A stretch of DNA of 64,000 nucleotides from Bacillota bacterium (GTDB lineage: Bacteria; Bacillota_A; Clostridia; Tissierellales; Peptoniphilaceae). The translations under genes and the position numbers were made by a program. The notes below the pieces were generated by a model. That model searched no databases, had not been told where the DNA came from, and was given only the letters and a program-made list of their open reading frames with translations. Positions within the stretch are counted from its first letter, which is position 1. Each line of letters opens with the position of its first letter. This document shows positions 44,582 through 54,315 of the stretch, in pieces. The stretch covers positions 25,265 through 89,264 of the forward strand of contig JAEZWK010000018.1 in assembly GCA_023443045.1 (NCBI GenBank). Direction: 5' to 3'.

Positions 44582-46099
44582 ATGAGGCAAATTCTTAATA
44601 TTGTTGTTAGTTTGGATTATGATGATAACGAAATTTTGACAAATATAAAAAAGAAATATGGAATAACTCCCGATAGTTTTAAACTTTATCACAGAAGCTT
44701 GGATGCAAGGCGAGATGATTTAAAATTTAATTTAAAAATAGAAATTGATTATCCCAAAAAATTAAAAGATGCATCTTTAGTTTCGGAAAAGTATCATTTG
44801 AAAAGAAATGTGTTAAATAAAAAGGTGGCAGTTATAGGAGCAGGTCCTAGTGGTCTTTTTGCAGCTTATATATTATCTGCTGCAGGTTGCAAGGTAAGTG
44901 TATTTGAACGTGGAGGAGATATTCATCAAAGAGTCAGAGATGTCGATAATTTTTTAAAGACGAAAGTTTTAAATCCCGATTCGAATATTTCTTTCGGCGA
45001 AGGTGGAGCCGGCACTTTTTCGGACGGGAAATTAACCTCTAGAAGTAAAGATCAAAAAAAAGAATTTATAAAAGATGTTTTGGTGAAATTTGGTGCTAAA
45101 GAAGAAATCTTAGTAGATCACAAGCCCCATATTGGTACAGATAAAATGAGAGTAATCATATATAATATGAGAGAAGAAATAAAAAAAATGGGTGCAACTT
45201 TTCATTTTAATGAAAGACTGGAGCATATAATTCATAAAAATAATAGTGTTCATTCTATAGTTACTAATAGGGATAAATATGATTTTGATGTAGTAATTTT
45301 AGCTTTGGGGAATGCATCTAGAGATACTTTTTTAAATTTATTGGATGATGGACTTGATGTTTTATCCAAGCCATTTGCTATAGGTTTTAGAATAGAGCAT
45401 AAAAGGTCATTTATAGACAGATGTCAATTTAAAAAACATATAGATCATCCTAGATTATTATCTGGTGAATATCAGTTGACAGCAGATACTGCAAATGGTG
45501 GTGTGTATAGTTTTTGCATGTGTCCAGGAGGTGTAGTCGTTCCTAGCAGCAGCGAGACTGATCTTTTGAGTGTTAATGGAATGAGTTATAGTAAAAGAGA
45601 TTTGCCAAATTCTAATAGTGCAATAGTTAATACTATAAATGGTTTTTTGGATCCTAGAGAAAGTATAGAGTTTTCTAGAAATATAGAAAGAATAGCATTT
45701 GAATTGGGAGGTAAAAATATGCAGGCCCCAGCAATTCATGTTATTGATTTTCTAGAAGAAAGGAGTCCCAAAACTAAAACTGAAATTATTCCAAGTTATC
45801 CTTTGGGTGTAAAGTTAACAAAAATAGATCCCATTTTTCCTAGTGACACATTAAAAGCACTTAGAGAGGGTCTTTTAAAAATGGAGAAAAAAATGAAGGG
45901 TTTTACGGAAGATGCAATTATTACAGCCGTGGAAAGTAAAACCAGTTCACCAGTTAAAATTCCTAGAGATGAAAATTTTGAGTCCAATATAAAAGGCGTA
46001 TATCCAATTGGAGAGGGTGCAGGATATGCAGGTGGAATTATAAGCGCGGCACTAGACGGGTTAAAATGTGCAGAAAAAATAATGGAGGTATTTTCATGA
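44582..46099 (+). CDS. Uncharacterised FAD-dependent oxidoreductase (COG2509 type)
   Basis: A 505-residue flavoprotein. After an N-terminal region of about 80 residues with a HRSLDARRDDLKF segment, the dinucleotide-binding motif VIGAGPSGLFAAYIL appears, then VFERGG, the FGEGGAGTFSDGKLTSR segment and the C-terminal PIGEGAGYAGGIISAALDG that closes the FAD site. The family is widespread in Bacteria and Archaea, usually annotated as a dehydrogenase without known substrate. It overlaps the next gene by four bases (ATGA). Confidence 0.9.
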   Translation: MRQILNIVVSLDYDDNEILTNIKKKYGITPDSFKLYHRSLDARRDDLKFNLKIEIDYPKKLKDASLVSEKYHLKRNVLNKKVAVIGAGPSGLFAAYILSAAGCKVSVFERGGDIHQRVRDVDNFLKTKVLNPDSNISFGEGGAGTFSDGKLTSRSKDQKKEFIKDVLVKFGAKEEILVDHKPHIGTDKMRVIIYNMREEIKKMGATFHFNERLEHIIHKNNSVHSIVTNRDKYDFDVVILALGNASRDTFLNLLDDGLDVLSKPFAIGFRIEHKRSFIDRCQFKKHIDHPRLLSGEYQLTADTANGGVYSFCMCPGGVVVPSSSETDLLSVNGMSYSKRDLPNSNSAIVNTINGFLDPRESIEFSRNIERIAFELGGKNMQAPAIHVIDFLEERSPKTKTEIIPSYPLGVKLTKIDPIFPSDTLKALREGLLKMEKKMKGFTEDAIITAVESKTSSPVKIPRDENFESNIKGVYPIGEGAGYAGGIISAALDGLKCAEKIMEVFS

Positions 46100-46656
46100 A
46101 AGAATTTAAAGTCAAAAGTAAGCATTTAGAATTTCCGGAATTATTAAAAAATGAACTTGATACAATCACAAGACATGACTCTGAAGTTGTGGATGTCAAA
46201 AAAAATTGTCTGGTTCTTGATGAAACAGTTAAAACATATAATTTTTTAATTCCTGCCAACACTAAAGAAATGCGTGAATTTTTAAGAAGTGAAGGTTATG
46301 GTTATGCGGAATTGGAGGTAAATAAAAAATTTATACCTCTTATAGGTTATTCGTTTTATGAAATGACAAAACCAAATAGATCCAGCGCAAATTATTTATT
46401 GGTGAAGTCTGTAAATAGAGAAGAAGTACCTTTTTATAGAGAAAATTTAAAAAAATTTCATAGAGAAGAATTTATAAAAAATATAATCAGTTCCGGTATA
46501 TTCTTTGTACTTTTTTTAGCAGTTTTATTTACTAGAAATATTATCGCCTCCAAGATTGGTACTATAGGATATTATGCTATTCAGCTAATAATTATTGTAT
46601 TTTTATTCTTATCCTTCTACCCAGCTATGAAACACAAAAATTTTGAGGATGCATAG
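46096..46656 (+). CDS. Unrecognised protein with two C-terminal membrane helices
   Basis: A 186-residue protein starting at the ATG at 46096, after a TGGAGGT site inside the end of the flavoprotein gene. The first 125 residues are soluble and charged. Two hydrophobic helices follow (about residues 132-150 and 157-176, FFVLFLAVLF and IQLIIIVFLFLSFYP). I recognise no family. It is coupled on both sides, with its stop overlapping the GTG start of an LTA-synthase-like protein, so it may assist that enzyme. Confidence 0.7.
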   Translation: MKEFKVKSKHLEFPELLKNELDTITRHDSEVVDVKKNCLVLDETVKTYNFLIPANTKEMREFLRSEGYGYAELEVNKKFIPLIGYSFYEMTKPNRSSANYLLVKSVNREEVPFYRENLKKFHREEFIKNIISSGIFFVLFLAVLFTRNIIASKIGTIGYYAIQLIIIVFLFLSFYPAMKHKNFEDA

Positions 46657-48353
46657 TGATCAGTGCGTTTTTAATTCTTTTTAAAACTTATTATTTATAC
46701 GATTTATTGAAATATGAAAAAAAAGACATTTTAAAATATAGTTTTGCTAGCTTTGTTATATACAATGCTTTGGTAAATGGTATTGGTTTTATATTTGAAA
46801 ATTATAATTATCATTTAGTGGTTTATTATGTTATAAATTTCTTGTTAATTATAGATGTTTTCTATGTAAAACATTTTCATGCTCTTACTACCATAAATTT
46901 ATTAAAGCAAATTATGTATGTGGCTACAGTTGGTAAGTCTATATTTTATTTATTTGAAAAAAAGATTGTACTTTTATTTTTAGATATACTTTTCGTTTTA
47001 TTTTTTAATGAAGGACTATTGGAATATTTTTTCTTTAGCAGATGGATTTTGTCATTAACATTGATAGTAATACTACTATTGGTAGTTCTTTTGAAAGCAA
47101 AATTTAGATTGTTTATAAAAAAAGAATATTTTTGTTATCATGTTTATGATGTATTAGAAGAAGTGTTTAAAAGTAAGAAGGATTATAATATTGATGATAA
47201 TTATAAATACAGATCTAACACACAAAATAAAAATTTCGGGATATTCAAAGATAAAAATCTGATTATAATTCAAGTAGAGGCATTACAAAATTTTTTTATA
47301 AATAGAACTTTAAATGGAGAAGAGTTAACTCCCAATTTAAACAAATTAGTTAATAAAAGTATATATTTTAATAATTTTTACCAAACAATATCTAGGGGTA
47401 ACACATCTGATGCAGAATTTAGTGGTCTTACTTCCGTGTACCCACAAAAAAAATCGCCCACAACTCTTTCATATTTTGATAAAGAATTTAACTCAATAGC
47501 AAGAGTTATGAAAAATCGTGGTTATCTAACATGGGCATTTCATGGGAATTCTGATAAATTTTATAAAAGAGATGAAATGTATAAAAACTTGGGATTTGAT
47601 AATTTTTATGACAAAAACTTTTATAGCAATTATATAAAAATGGGTTTTGGTGTTCCTGACAAAGATTTTTTGATGCAAACCATAGATTATCTATCTAAAC
47701 AAGAAAAGAATTTTTTTGCATATCTAATAACGCTATCTAGTCATACCCCATTCTATGATATTTATGGAAATTTGACACACGAAGATATAGTGATGAGATA
47801 TATAAAGTCCATAAAATACTTTGATGAAGCACTTGGAATTTTTTTAGATATTTTTGAAAAAAGTTCGATGGCAGACAATACTGTCTTGATGCTATATGGA
47901 GACCATTTTGGATTATCTTATTTCAATGACAATGAAAAAGAATTGTTTAAAAAATATTTTGGATATGATTACACTGTAAAAAATATGATGAATATTCCGT
48001 TGATTATATATAATAAAAATCTTGAAAAAAATACTTTAGATAATATGTGTAGCCAAATTGATATATTACCTACTGTCCTTAATCTTTGGGGGTTTAATAA
48101 TTATGACGATTATATTTTTGGAGAAGATATATTTAACAAAAAAAGGGAAGAGGTTTTTCTTGCCGGCTATTTAAATAGAAATTCTTTTTTTACTAAAGAT
48201 GGAATTTTTATGACGGATGTAGATGAAAGTTTTGAAAATGGAAAATATATATCTCTGGGTAAGGAAAAAATAGACGAAGAATTTTTACAAAAAAAATTCA
48301 CTAGATGTAAAAATACATTGGAAAATTCAGAAAAATTTTTATGGCGCAAATAA
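46656..48353 (+). CDS. LTA-synthase-like phosphoglycerol transferase (sulfatase fold)
   Basis: A 565-residue membrane protein starting at GTG. The first 150 residues hold about five membrane helices, and the extracellular alkaline-phosphatase/sulfatase domain follows. Metal and catalytic segments are LIIIQVEALQNF (Glu), SRGNTSDAEFSG with the nucleophile Thr at residue 250, MLYGDHFG (Asp-His) and LITLSSHTPF. Such enzymes polymerise or add glycerol phosphate to glycolipids. It forms one operon with the preceding membrane protein and ends 5 bases before the promoter of tRNA-Ser(GGA). Confidence 0.9.
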   Translation: MISAFLILFKTYYLYDLLKYEKKDILKYSFASFVIYNALVNGIGFIFENYNYHLVVYYVINFLLIIDVFYVKHFHALTTINLLKQIMYVATVGKSIFYLFEKKIVLLFLDILFVLFFNEGLLEYFFFSRWILSLTLIVILLLVVLLKAKFRLFIKKEYFCYHVYDVLEEVFKSKKDYNIDDNYKYRSNTQNKNFGIFKDKNLIIIQVEALQNFFINRTLNGEELTPNLNKLVNKSIYFNNFYQTISRGNTSDAEFSGLTSVYPQKKSPTTLSYFDKEFNSIARVMKNRGYLTWAFHGNSDKFYKRDEMYKNLGFDNFYDKNFYSNYIKMGFGVPDKDFLMQTIDYLSKQEKNFFAYLITLSSHTPFYDIYGNLTHEDIVMRYIKSIKYFDEALGIFLDIFEKSSMADNTVLMLYGDHFGLSYFNDNEKELFKKYFGYDYTVKNMMNIPLIIYNKNLEKNTLDNMCSQIDILPTVLNLWGFNNYDDYIFGEDIFNKKREEVFLAGYLNRNSFFTKDGIFMTDVDESFENGKYISLGKEKIDEEFLQKKFTRCKNTLENSEKFLWRK

Positions 48354-48357
48354 TTAT

Positions 48358-48386
48358 TTGACAAAATCAAATTAATTTCGTATAAT
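48358..48386 (+). promoter_or_regulatory. Strong promoter for tRNA-Ser(GGA) and SRP RNA
   Basis: TTGACA at 48358-48363 and TATAAT at 48381-48386 with exact 17-base spacing, 12 bases before the tRNA. Confidence 0.88.
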
Positions 48387-48398
48387 GGTTTTGTTCGT

Positions 48399-48490
<92 letters not shown>

Positions 48491-48765
48491 CGGTGCAAGA
48501 TGGGGAAATAGCGGCTCCTTGTAACCTGTAAATCCGCTACAGCAGGATCTAAAGCCGAATTGAGGGTGCATGTGGTCGGAAGCTGCATAAAAAATATATG
48601 TTGATCTCAGGATCTTTCTGCAACGGCTAGACTAGTGAACCTCGTCAGGATCGGGAGATAGCAGCGATAAGCTTGCGCTAACGTGTGACAGAAAGGCCAC
48701 CCTGAAGTAGTATTTTTTTTATGATGAGCACGGTTGCATTGCGCTCGAATTCGGATGCACCTTAC
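48491..48765 (+). ncRNA. ffs: Signal recognition particle RNA, large Bacillus-type form
   Basis: About 275 bases, close to the B. subtilis scRNA. Domain IV is clear: GTCAGG, the stem ATC-GGGA-GAT with a GNRA loop (48650-48659), then AGCAGC. The 5' GGTGCA can pair with TGCACC at 48756-48761, closing the molecule, and the first 100 bases hold the Alu-like part (TAGCGG...AATCCGCTA). It starts directly after the tRNA CCA, so both come from one precursor. End points are approximate. Confidence 0.9.
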
Positions 48766-48769
48766 ATAT

Positions 48770-48790
48770 CCGGGATTTCCCGGTTTTTTC
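48770..48790 (+). terminator. Terminator of the tRNA-Ser/SRP RNA unit
   Basis: CCGGG-ATTT-CCCGG hairpin followed by TTTTTTC. The next gene's ribosome-binding site lies right after it, so that gene depends on readthrough or a promoter I do not see. Confidence 0.85.
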
Positions 48791-48804
48791 TTTTTGGAGG
48801 AAAT

Positions 48805-51606
48805 ATGTTAACAACTATTTTATTATTCATAAAATTATTTTTATTTTCAATATCGACAAAAGTTCATACAAATGCATGGGTTGTGCTTGCCATAGATATA
48901 ATATTATGCGGATTTTGTAGTTTTTTATTTACTCGACAAAAAAAGGTGTATAAAATTATTTCTGTAGTTTTATATTCTATCTTTTCGATTATATTATTCT
49001 GTGATGTAATGTATTTTTCATATTTTAATAGATTGCCATCTGTTAGAGAGCTTTCACATGCAGGGAATCTGGGAGATGTAACCGATGCGCTTAAGCTATT
49101 GATAAAACCAGAAACTATACTTTATATAATTGATTTACCTTTAATCATTTATTTACTTGTGAAGAATAAATTGCAAGAATTTGATCAGTATATTTCTAAA
49201 AAAATAGGTGCAGAGATTTTTCAGTTTTTACCATTTTTATTGATAGCTGTTCCAACTGTATTTTTATTTTTCAATATTTCTAGCATAGAGGCTGCTAGTA
49301 AATTAGAGTTTTTAACTTATCACGTTCAAGATGTTTTTAGTTTTAAAAGTGAATCTGCTGAAATAGAGATTGATAAGTTACAAGAAATTTTGGATTATAC
49401 TCCAGAGAAAAATGATTTTACAGGAATCGCCAAAGATAAAAATTTGATAATAATTCAAGTGGAAAGCTTAAGTAACTGGGTTATAAATAAATTTTATAAT
49501 AATCAGGAGATAACTCCTCGTTTAAACGAATTGATAGACTCTAAAGGGACAATTTACTTGGATAATTATTTTGAAATGCTAGGTGCGGGAAACACATCCG
49601 ATGCAGAATTTGTTTCTCTTCACAGTTTGTATCCGTCTATGAAAAATCCATCATATGAAGTTTATATGGAGACTTATTTACATGGATTACCTAAAATTTT
49701 AACTGAAAACAATTATTCAAATACTGCTTTTCACAATTATAAAAGAGATTTTTGGGTTAGAGATAGAGCTTATAAAAATATTGGTTTTGAAAGGTTTATT
49801 GCAGAAGATAATTTCGATGCTTCTGATGTTATTGGGATGGGGCTTAGTGATAAATCTTTCTTTAAGCAAAGTGTTCCCTATTTGGAGGAAATGAAGAAGC
49901 CATTTTTTGCTTTTTTAGTTACTCTAACAAGCCATATTCCTTATGAGATGCCAGAAAGTGAATTAAAATTAGATATTTTACCCGAAGATAAGGGAAGTAT
50001 TTTTGGTAATTATATGAATGCTATTCACTATACAGATGCAGCTATCGGAGAATTTATAGATGATCTAAAAGAAAAAGGCCTTTATGATGATTCTGTTATC
50101 GTGATTTATGGAGATCATCATGCTATAAATGAAACTGTAAAAGAAGATACTAAACGCATTGAAACATTGACTAAAAAGCCTTTTGATTATGATACAATGC
50201 TAAATATTCCACTTATAATACACATTCCGGGTTATGAGGAAAAATTAAAGATAAATGATGTAGCAAGTCAAATAGATTTAACGCCCACTGTTTTAAATCT
50301 TTTGGGAATTGAAAAGGGTAATAATTTATTTTTTGGATATGATATTTTAGGTAGTAATCACAAGAGTATTTTATATCCACAAAGTTATATGCTAAAGGGT
50401 TCGTATATAGATAATAATGAAATTTTTACCATGAGTAGAGATGGTGTTTTTGAACATGGAAGTTTGAAAGATAAATTTTCTTATAAAAAATTGGATATAG
50501 AAAATGCAAGATTAAAATCTGAAGAAGGTATTAAGCTTATAGATACTTGTAAGAGTATTTTGGAAAATAATTTATTAGAAGGGATTTTAAATGGTGACAC
50601 CATCGAAGATATAAAAGAAAAAGTTTCTTCAGTAAAACAGTCAAAAATAGAAGATGTTTTATATGTTCACACAGTTTTTGATATTGTAAAAGGTTACGAG
50701 CATGGTTATAATATTTTCAAAGTAGATATGCATAAAACTGCGGATGATTATTTTGTTTCAGAAGAAAATGTAGGTAATATGGAATTCCAAAAAGTAAAGA
50801 ATGGTCACATTTCTTTGGGAGATTTGGTAGGCGGAAGATTTCCTAATGAAGTTAAATTTATAGTTAAGCCGGATGATGTAAAATTATTTACTGATACTTT
50901 AAAAAATTTAGGAGGGCTTCATAAAAATCTCATTGTAGAAGTGGATACTAAAAAAGAATACGAAATTGCTAGTAACAAATCAAATGGATATAGTATATTA
51001 TTAAATGCTGAAAAGTTTTCTAAAGAAGATGTTTTGAGCCTAAGTAAAACTAATTCAGATCTTTATTTTATAAATTCTGATATTGAAGATGTAAAAGAAA
51101 AAAGTTTTGGTTTAGAAGGTTCTAGTAGTATAATAAATATAGAGGATGTAAAACTAGAGCAAAAAAGAAAAATAAAACAGAATGAAGATTTGGGATTTTT
51201 AGATTTAGTCATTCCAAAAAAACAGTTAAATAGAGATGAGTTAAAAGAGGAGTCTTCAGATATTTTAGTATTGCCATTTCAAATAGACGAAAATACAAAA
51301 GCATTAAGTTATATTTACAGAGATCTTTTAAATGCGCAAACCCTAAAGGAATTGATGGACGAAAATCCTAAACTTAAAATAGCTATTCAGGCAAAAGAAT
51401 TTACAGTTGAAATATTACGCGATATTGCAAATTCTCATCCTGATATGGATAGATTGGTAGCTATATGTTATGGGGTAAATCAAATTAGTTTTGCTAAAAG
51501 ACTTGGTTATAAAAATATAGTTTTAGATTTTGATAGAGGCGATGTAGAGTCGCAGGAGTTAAGGAGATTGTACGGAGTTTATTCACCGCATTATACTTTT
51601 AAATAG
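48805..51606 (+). CDS. LTA-synthase-like protein with a degenerate GDPD-like C-terminal domain
   Basis: A 933-residue protein. Residues 1-200 hold about five membrane helices. Residues about 215-570 are the sulfatase-fold domain, with LIIIQVESLSNW (Glu), GAGNTSDAEFVS with nucleophile Thr264, VIYGDHHAIN and SHIPY. Residues about 620-933 form an extra domain resembling a glycerophosphodiester phosphodiesterase TIM barrel (VHTVFDIVKGYEHGYNIFKVDMHKTAD), but its catalytic residues appear altered: no HRG, no Glu-Asn pair, and Glu-Glu in place of the HD motif. ATG 48805 is chosen because TTTGGAGGAAAT precedes it. A frame open from 48721 would cover the terminator and the SRP RNA end. Confidence 0.85.
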   Translation: MLTTILLFIKLFLFSISTKVHTNAWVVLAIDIILCGFCSFLFTRQKKVYKIISVVLYSIFSIILFCDVMYFSYFNRLPSVRELSHAGNLGDVTDALKLLIKPETILYIIDLPLIIYLLVKNKLQEFDQYISKKIGAEIFQFLPFLLIAVPTVFLFFNISSIEAASKLEFLTYHVQDVFSFKSESAEIEIDKLQEILDYTPEKNDFTGIAKDKNLIIIQVESLSNWVINKFYNNQEITPRLNELIDSKGTIYLDNYFEMLGAGNTSDAEFVSLHSLYPSMKNPSYEVYMETYLHGLPKILTENNYSNTAFHNYKRDFWVRDRAYKNIGFERFIAEDNFDASDVIGMGLSDKSFFKQSVPYLEEMKKPFFAFLVTLTSHIPYEMPESELKLDILPEDKGSIFGNYMNAIHYTDAAIGEFIDDLKEKGLYDDSVIVIYGDHHAINETVKEDTKRIETLTKKPFDYDTMLNIPLIIHIPGYEEKLKINDVASQIDLTPTVLNLLGIEKGNNLFFGYDILGSNHKSILYPQSYMLKGSYIDNNEIFTMSRDGVFEHGSLKDKFSYKKLDIENARLKSEEGIKLIDTCKSILENNLLEGILNGDTIEDIKEKVSSVKQSKIEDVLYVHTVFDIVKGYEHGYNIFKVDMHKTADDYFVSEENVGNMEFQKVKNGHISLGDLVGGRFPNEVKFIVKPDDVKLFTDTLKNLGGLHKNLIVEVDTKKEYEIASNKSNGYSILLNAEKFSKEDVLSLSKTNSDLYFINSDIEDVKEKSFGLEGSSSIINIEDVKLEQKRKIKQNEDLGFLDLVIPKKQLNRDELKEESSDILVLPFQIDENTKALSYIYRDLLNAQTLKELMDENPKLKIAIQAKEFTVEILRDIANSHPDMDRLVAICYGVNQISFAKRLGYKNIVLDFDRGDVESQELRRLYGVYSPHYTFK

Positions 51607-51614
51607 GAGGAGTT

Positions 51615-52493
51615 ATGTACGATTGTATAATTATAGGTGGTGGACCATCTGGAGTTGAAGCTGCAATTTATTTGCACTCTCGTGGTAAAAAAGTGTTGTT
51701 GTTGGAACAAGAAAAAATAGGTGGTTTAGTGTCAAATGTATCTACTGTTAGCCATTATCTATCTGTAGATACAGATGAAACTGGTGATAGTTTTGCTAAA
51801 AAACTAGAAAATCAGTTAGATTTTTATAATGTCAATTATAAAATTGAAAAAGTTATTTCTCTAGAAAAACAAGATGATTTTTTGGTAAAAACTGATTTGA
51901 ATGTGTATAATTCTAGATCGGTAATTATTGCTTGTGGTTCTAAAAGAAAACAATTAGGTATACAAGGAGAAGAAAATTTTAAATTACACGCAAAAGATAT
52001 AACTGAAAAAACAAATAAGACTGCACTAGTTGCAGGTGGTGGGGATGGCGCTATAAAAGAAGCGTTATATCTATCAAAGTTTGTAAAAAAAGTTTATGTA
52101 GTTGAATTTAGAGATGGTCTTTTCTGTATAGATGAGTTTAAAAAGAAACTAGAACAATCAGATAATATTGTATATATTTCAAATTCTCATATTAAATCAG
52201 TATCAGGTAATCCTATAAATAAAGTGGAGATTCAAAATAATGAAACAGCAGAGATTATAGAAATAGTTGATGATGAAATATTATGTTTCTCATATATTGG
52301 TCAAATTCCAGATTTAGATTTTGTAAAAGTAGATCTTCCATTAAAAGATGGTTTTATAGATACTGATATTGCTACAAACATAGAAGGATTATATATTTCT
52401 GGGGATGTTCGTGTAAAAAATATTAGACAGGTGGCAACTGCTGTTAGTGATGGAGTTGTAGCTGCTGTTTTGGCAAGTAATTATTTGGGTTAA
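51615..52493 (+). CDS. Thioredoxin reductase-like flavoprotein without the redox cysteines
   Basis: A 292-residue FAD/NAD(P)-binding protein. The FAD motif is IIIGGGPSGVEAAIYLHSRG at residues 5-24, the NAD(P) motif is ALVAGGGDGAIKEALYL near residue 140, and the C-terminal FAD-ribityl motif is GLYISGDVR. The CxxC that sits just before the NADPH domain in true TrxB is absent (the region reads FKLHAKDITEKTNKT). It may be a ferredoxin:NADP reductase or other TrxR-like oxidoreductase. A GGAGGAG site is 9 bases after the LTA-synthase gene, so it is cotranscribed. Confidence 0.85.
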   Translation: MYDCIIIGGGPSGVEAAIYLHSRGKKVLLLEQEKIGGLVSNVSTVSHYLSVDTDETGDSFAKKLENQLDFYNVNYKIEKVISLEKQDDFLVKTDLNVYNSRSVIIACGSKRKQLGIQGEENFKLHAKDITEKTNKTALVAGGGDGAIKEALYLSKFVKKVYVVEFRDGLFCIDEFKKKLEQSDNIVYISNSHIKSVSGNPINKVEIQNNETAEIIEIVDDEILCFSYIGQIPDLDFVKVDLPLKDGFIDTDIATNIEGLYISGDVRVKNIRQVATAVSDGVVAAVLASNYLG

Positions 52494-52496
52494 ATT

Positions 52497-52820
52497 ATGA
52501 ATAAAAATCTATTAACAAAAAAATTAATGTTGTCAGTGGCTGTTTATTTTGCTACACTTATATTGAGTTTAGTATTCTATTATATTTTTTATAAGACGGA
52601 TAAAATAGGAGTTTATTTAATCTTTACAATCGAATTAATACTATGTATTTTTATGACTCTTAATTTTCTATATTTTGTAAATATACTTAGAGTATCTAGA
52701 CAGAGATTGGCTATAATTGGCAAGGTTATTGGTTATTTGCTTGCGGTATTACAGTTCATTTCTATTGCCATTTTAGTATATTTGATTTATTTTATAAGTG
52801 CTTTGTTTGCACTTGCCTAG
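52497..52820 (+). CDS. Small unrecognised membrane protein
   Basis: A 107-residue, very hydrophobic protein with three likely membrane helices (about 13-33, 42-65 and 77-103) separated by short basic loops (RVSRQRLAIIGK). It starts 4 bases after the TrxR-like gene, so it is translated with it. aspA follows 9 bases later. No family recognised. Confidence 0.7.
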   Translation: MNKNLLTKKLMLSVAVYFATLILSLVFYYIFYKTDKIGVYLIFTIELILCIFMTLNFLYFVNILRVSRQRLAIIGKVIGYLLAVLQFISIAILVYLIYFISALFALA

Positions 52821-52828
52821 GAGGAAAA

Positions 52829-54247
52829 ATGGAAAACAAAGATTTTCGTTTAGAAAGCGATTCTATCGGAGAAAGACAATTACCTAAAGATGCGTTGTAT
52901 GGAGTACAAACTTTGAGAGGTTATGAAAATTTTAGAATTACCAATCAAACTTTACACCCATCAATGGTACTTGCGTTGGCACAAATAAAAAAAGCTTGTG
53001 CTATTAGTAACTATAATGCAGGTGTAATGAAAGAAAATGTAAAAGACGCAATAGTTTATGCTTGCGATGAAATTATTTCTGGGAAATATCATGAAGCTTT
53101 TATTACAGATCCAGTTCAGGGTGGGGCAGGTACTACTGCCAATATGAATGCTAATGAAGTTATAGCTAATATAGCTAGTATAAAGTTAGGTGAAAATTGT
53201 GGAGAATATAAAACTGTTCATCCAAATGACCATGTAAATATGGGACAGTCAACAAATGATGTATATCCTACAGCTGGAAAATTAGGTGCTATACATTTAT
53301 TAAAGCCGATGCTAGAAGAGTTAAAATTGCTTATAAAATCTTTCGAAAATAAATCTAAAGAGTTCGATTCTGTTTTAAAAATGGGTAGAACTCAGTTGCA
53401 AGATGCTGTACCTATAAGATTGGGGCAAGAATTTAATGCATATAAAAATGCTTTATCTAGAGATATAAAAAGAATTGAATATGCAGAAGATGGTATTAAA
53501 CACGTAAACATGGGTGCTAGTGCAATTGGAACAGGAATTAATGTAGATACGAATTATTTAAAAAATATAGTTTCTGATTTAAACAAAGTTACTGGATATG
53601 ATTTAGTTCAGTGTGAAGATTTGATAGATGGCACACAGAATTTAGATGCATTAGTATTTTTACATTCTGCGTTGAAAACACTTTCAGTTAGTTTATCTAA
53701 GATATCAAATGATTTAAGACTTATGAGCAGTGGACCTAGAACGGGAATTGGAGAAATAAATTTACCTGCAAAGCAAAATGGTTCTTCTATTATGCCGGGA
53801 AAAGTTAATCCGGTAATTCCTGAAGTTGTTTCTCAGGTTGCATTTTTAGTAATGGGAAATGATCTTACTGTGACCAAGTGCGCAGAAGCAGGACAGCTGG
53901 AACTAAATGCTTTTGAACCCGTCTTATTTAAGTCTTTGTACGAATCTATAGAGGCGCTAACAGGTGCTATGAACACATTGAGAATCAACTGTGTAGACGG
54001 TATAGAAGCAAATGTAGAAAGATGTAAAATGTTATTAGATTCCTCTGTTGGAATGATCACTGCTTTGGTACCACATATTGGATATAAAAATTCTGCAAGT
54101 ATTGCTAAAGAAGCTTTGAAAACTGGCGTTAGTGTAAAAGAATTATTGCTCAGAGATAATATTCTTTCAGAAGATCAAATCAATGAAATTTTGGAGCCAA
54201 TGGAACTTACCATGCCAGGTATTGCTGCAAAACATTTATTAAAATAA
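52829..54247 (+). CDS. aspA: Aspartate ammonia-lyase
   Basis: A fumarase/aspartase-superfamily enzyme of 472 residues that reversibly splits aspartate into fumarate and ammonia. The signature GSSIMPGKVNP is near residue 317, with the substrate segments GGAGTTANMN and MGQSTNDVYPTAGK and the catalytic His in the THLQ-equivalent GRTQLQDAVPI. Length and the N-terminal ERQLPKDALYGVQTLRG fit AspA better than class II fumarase. GAGGAAAA precedes the ATG; a terminator follows. Confidence 0.92.
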   Translation: MENKDFRLESDSIGERQLPKDALYGVQTLRGYENFRITNQTLHPSMVLALAQIKKACAISNYNAGVMKENVKDAIVYACDEIISGKYHEAFITDPVQGGAGTTANMNANEVIANIASIKLGENCGEYKTVHPNDHVNMGQSTNDVYPTAGKLGAIHLLKPMLEELKLLIKSFENKSKEFDSVLKMGRTQLQDAVPIRLGQEFNAYKNALSRDIKRIEYAEDGIKHVNMGASAIGTGINVDTNYLKNIVSDLNKVTGYDLVQCEDLIDGTQNLDALVFLHSALKTLSVSLSKISNDLRLMSSGPRTGIGEINLPAKQNGSSIMPGKVNPVIPEVVSQVAFLVMGNDLTVTKCAEAGQLELNAFEPVLFKSLYESIEALTGAMNTLRINCVDGIEANVERCKMLLDSSVGMITALVPHIGYKNSASIAKEALKTGVSVKELLLRDNILSEDQINEILEPMELTMPGIAAKHLLK

Positions 54248-54249
54248 TT

Positions 54250-54272
54250 GAGACCCTTCGGGGTCTTTTTCT
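54250..54272 (+). terminator. Terminator after aspA
   Basis: AGACCC-TTCG-GGGTCT hairpin followed by TTTTT, a very stable tetraloop structure. Confidence 0.93.
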
Positions 54273-54315
54273 TTAAAAATATTTTTTTATATGTTAAAAT
54301 GTAAATGGAGGGATT

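Noticed and set aside
48721..48804. Upstream extension of the second LTA-synthase gene
   Set aside because: It would run through the SRP RNA 3' end and the terminator; the ATG at 48805 has the proper ribosome-binding site.
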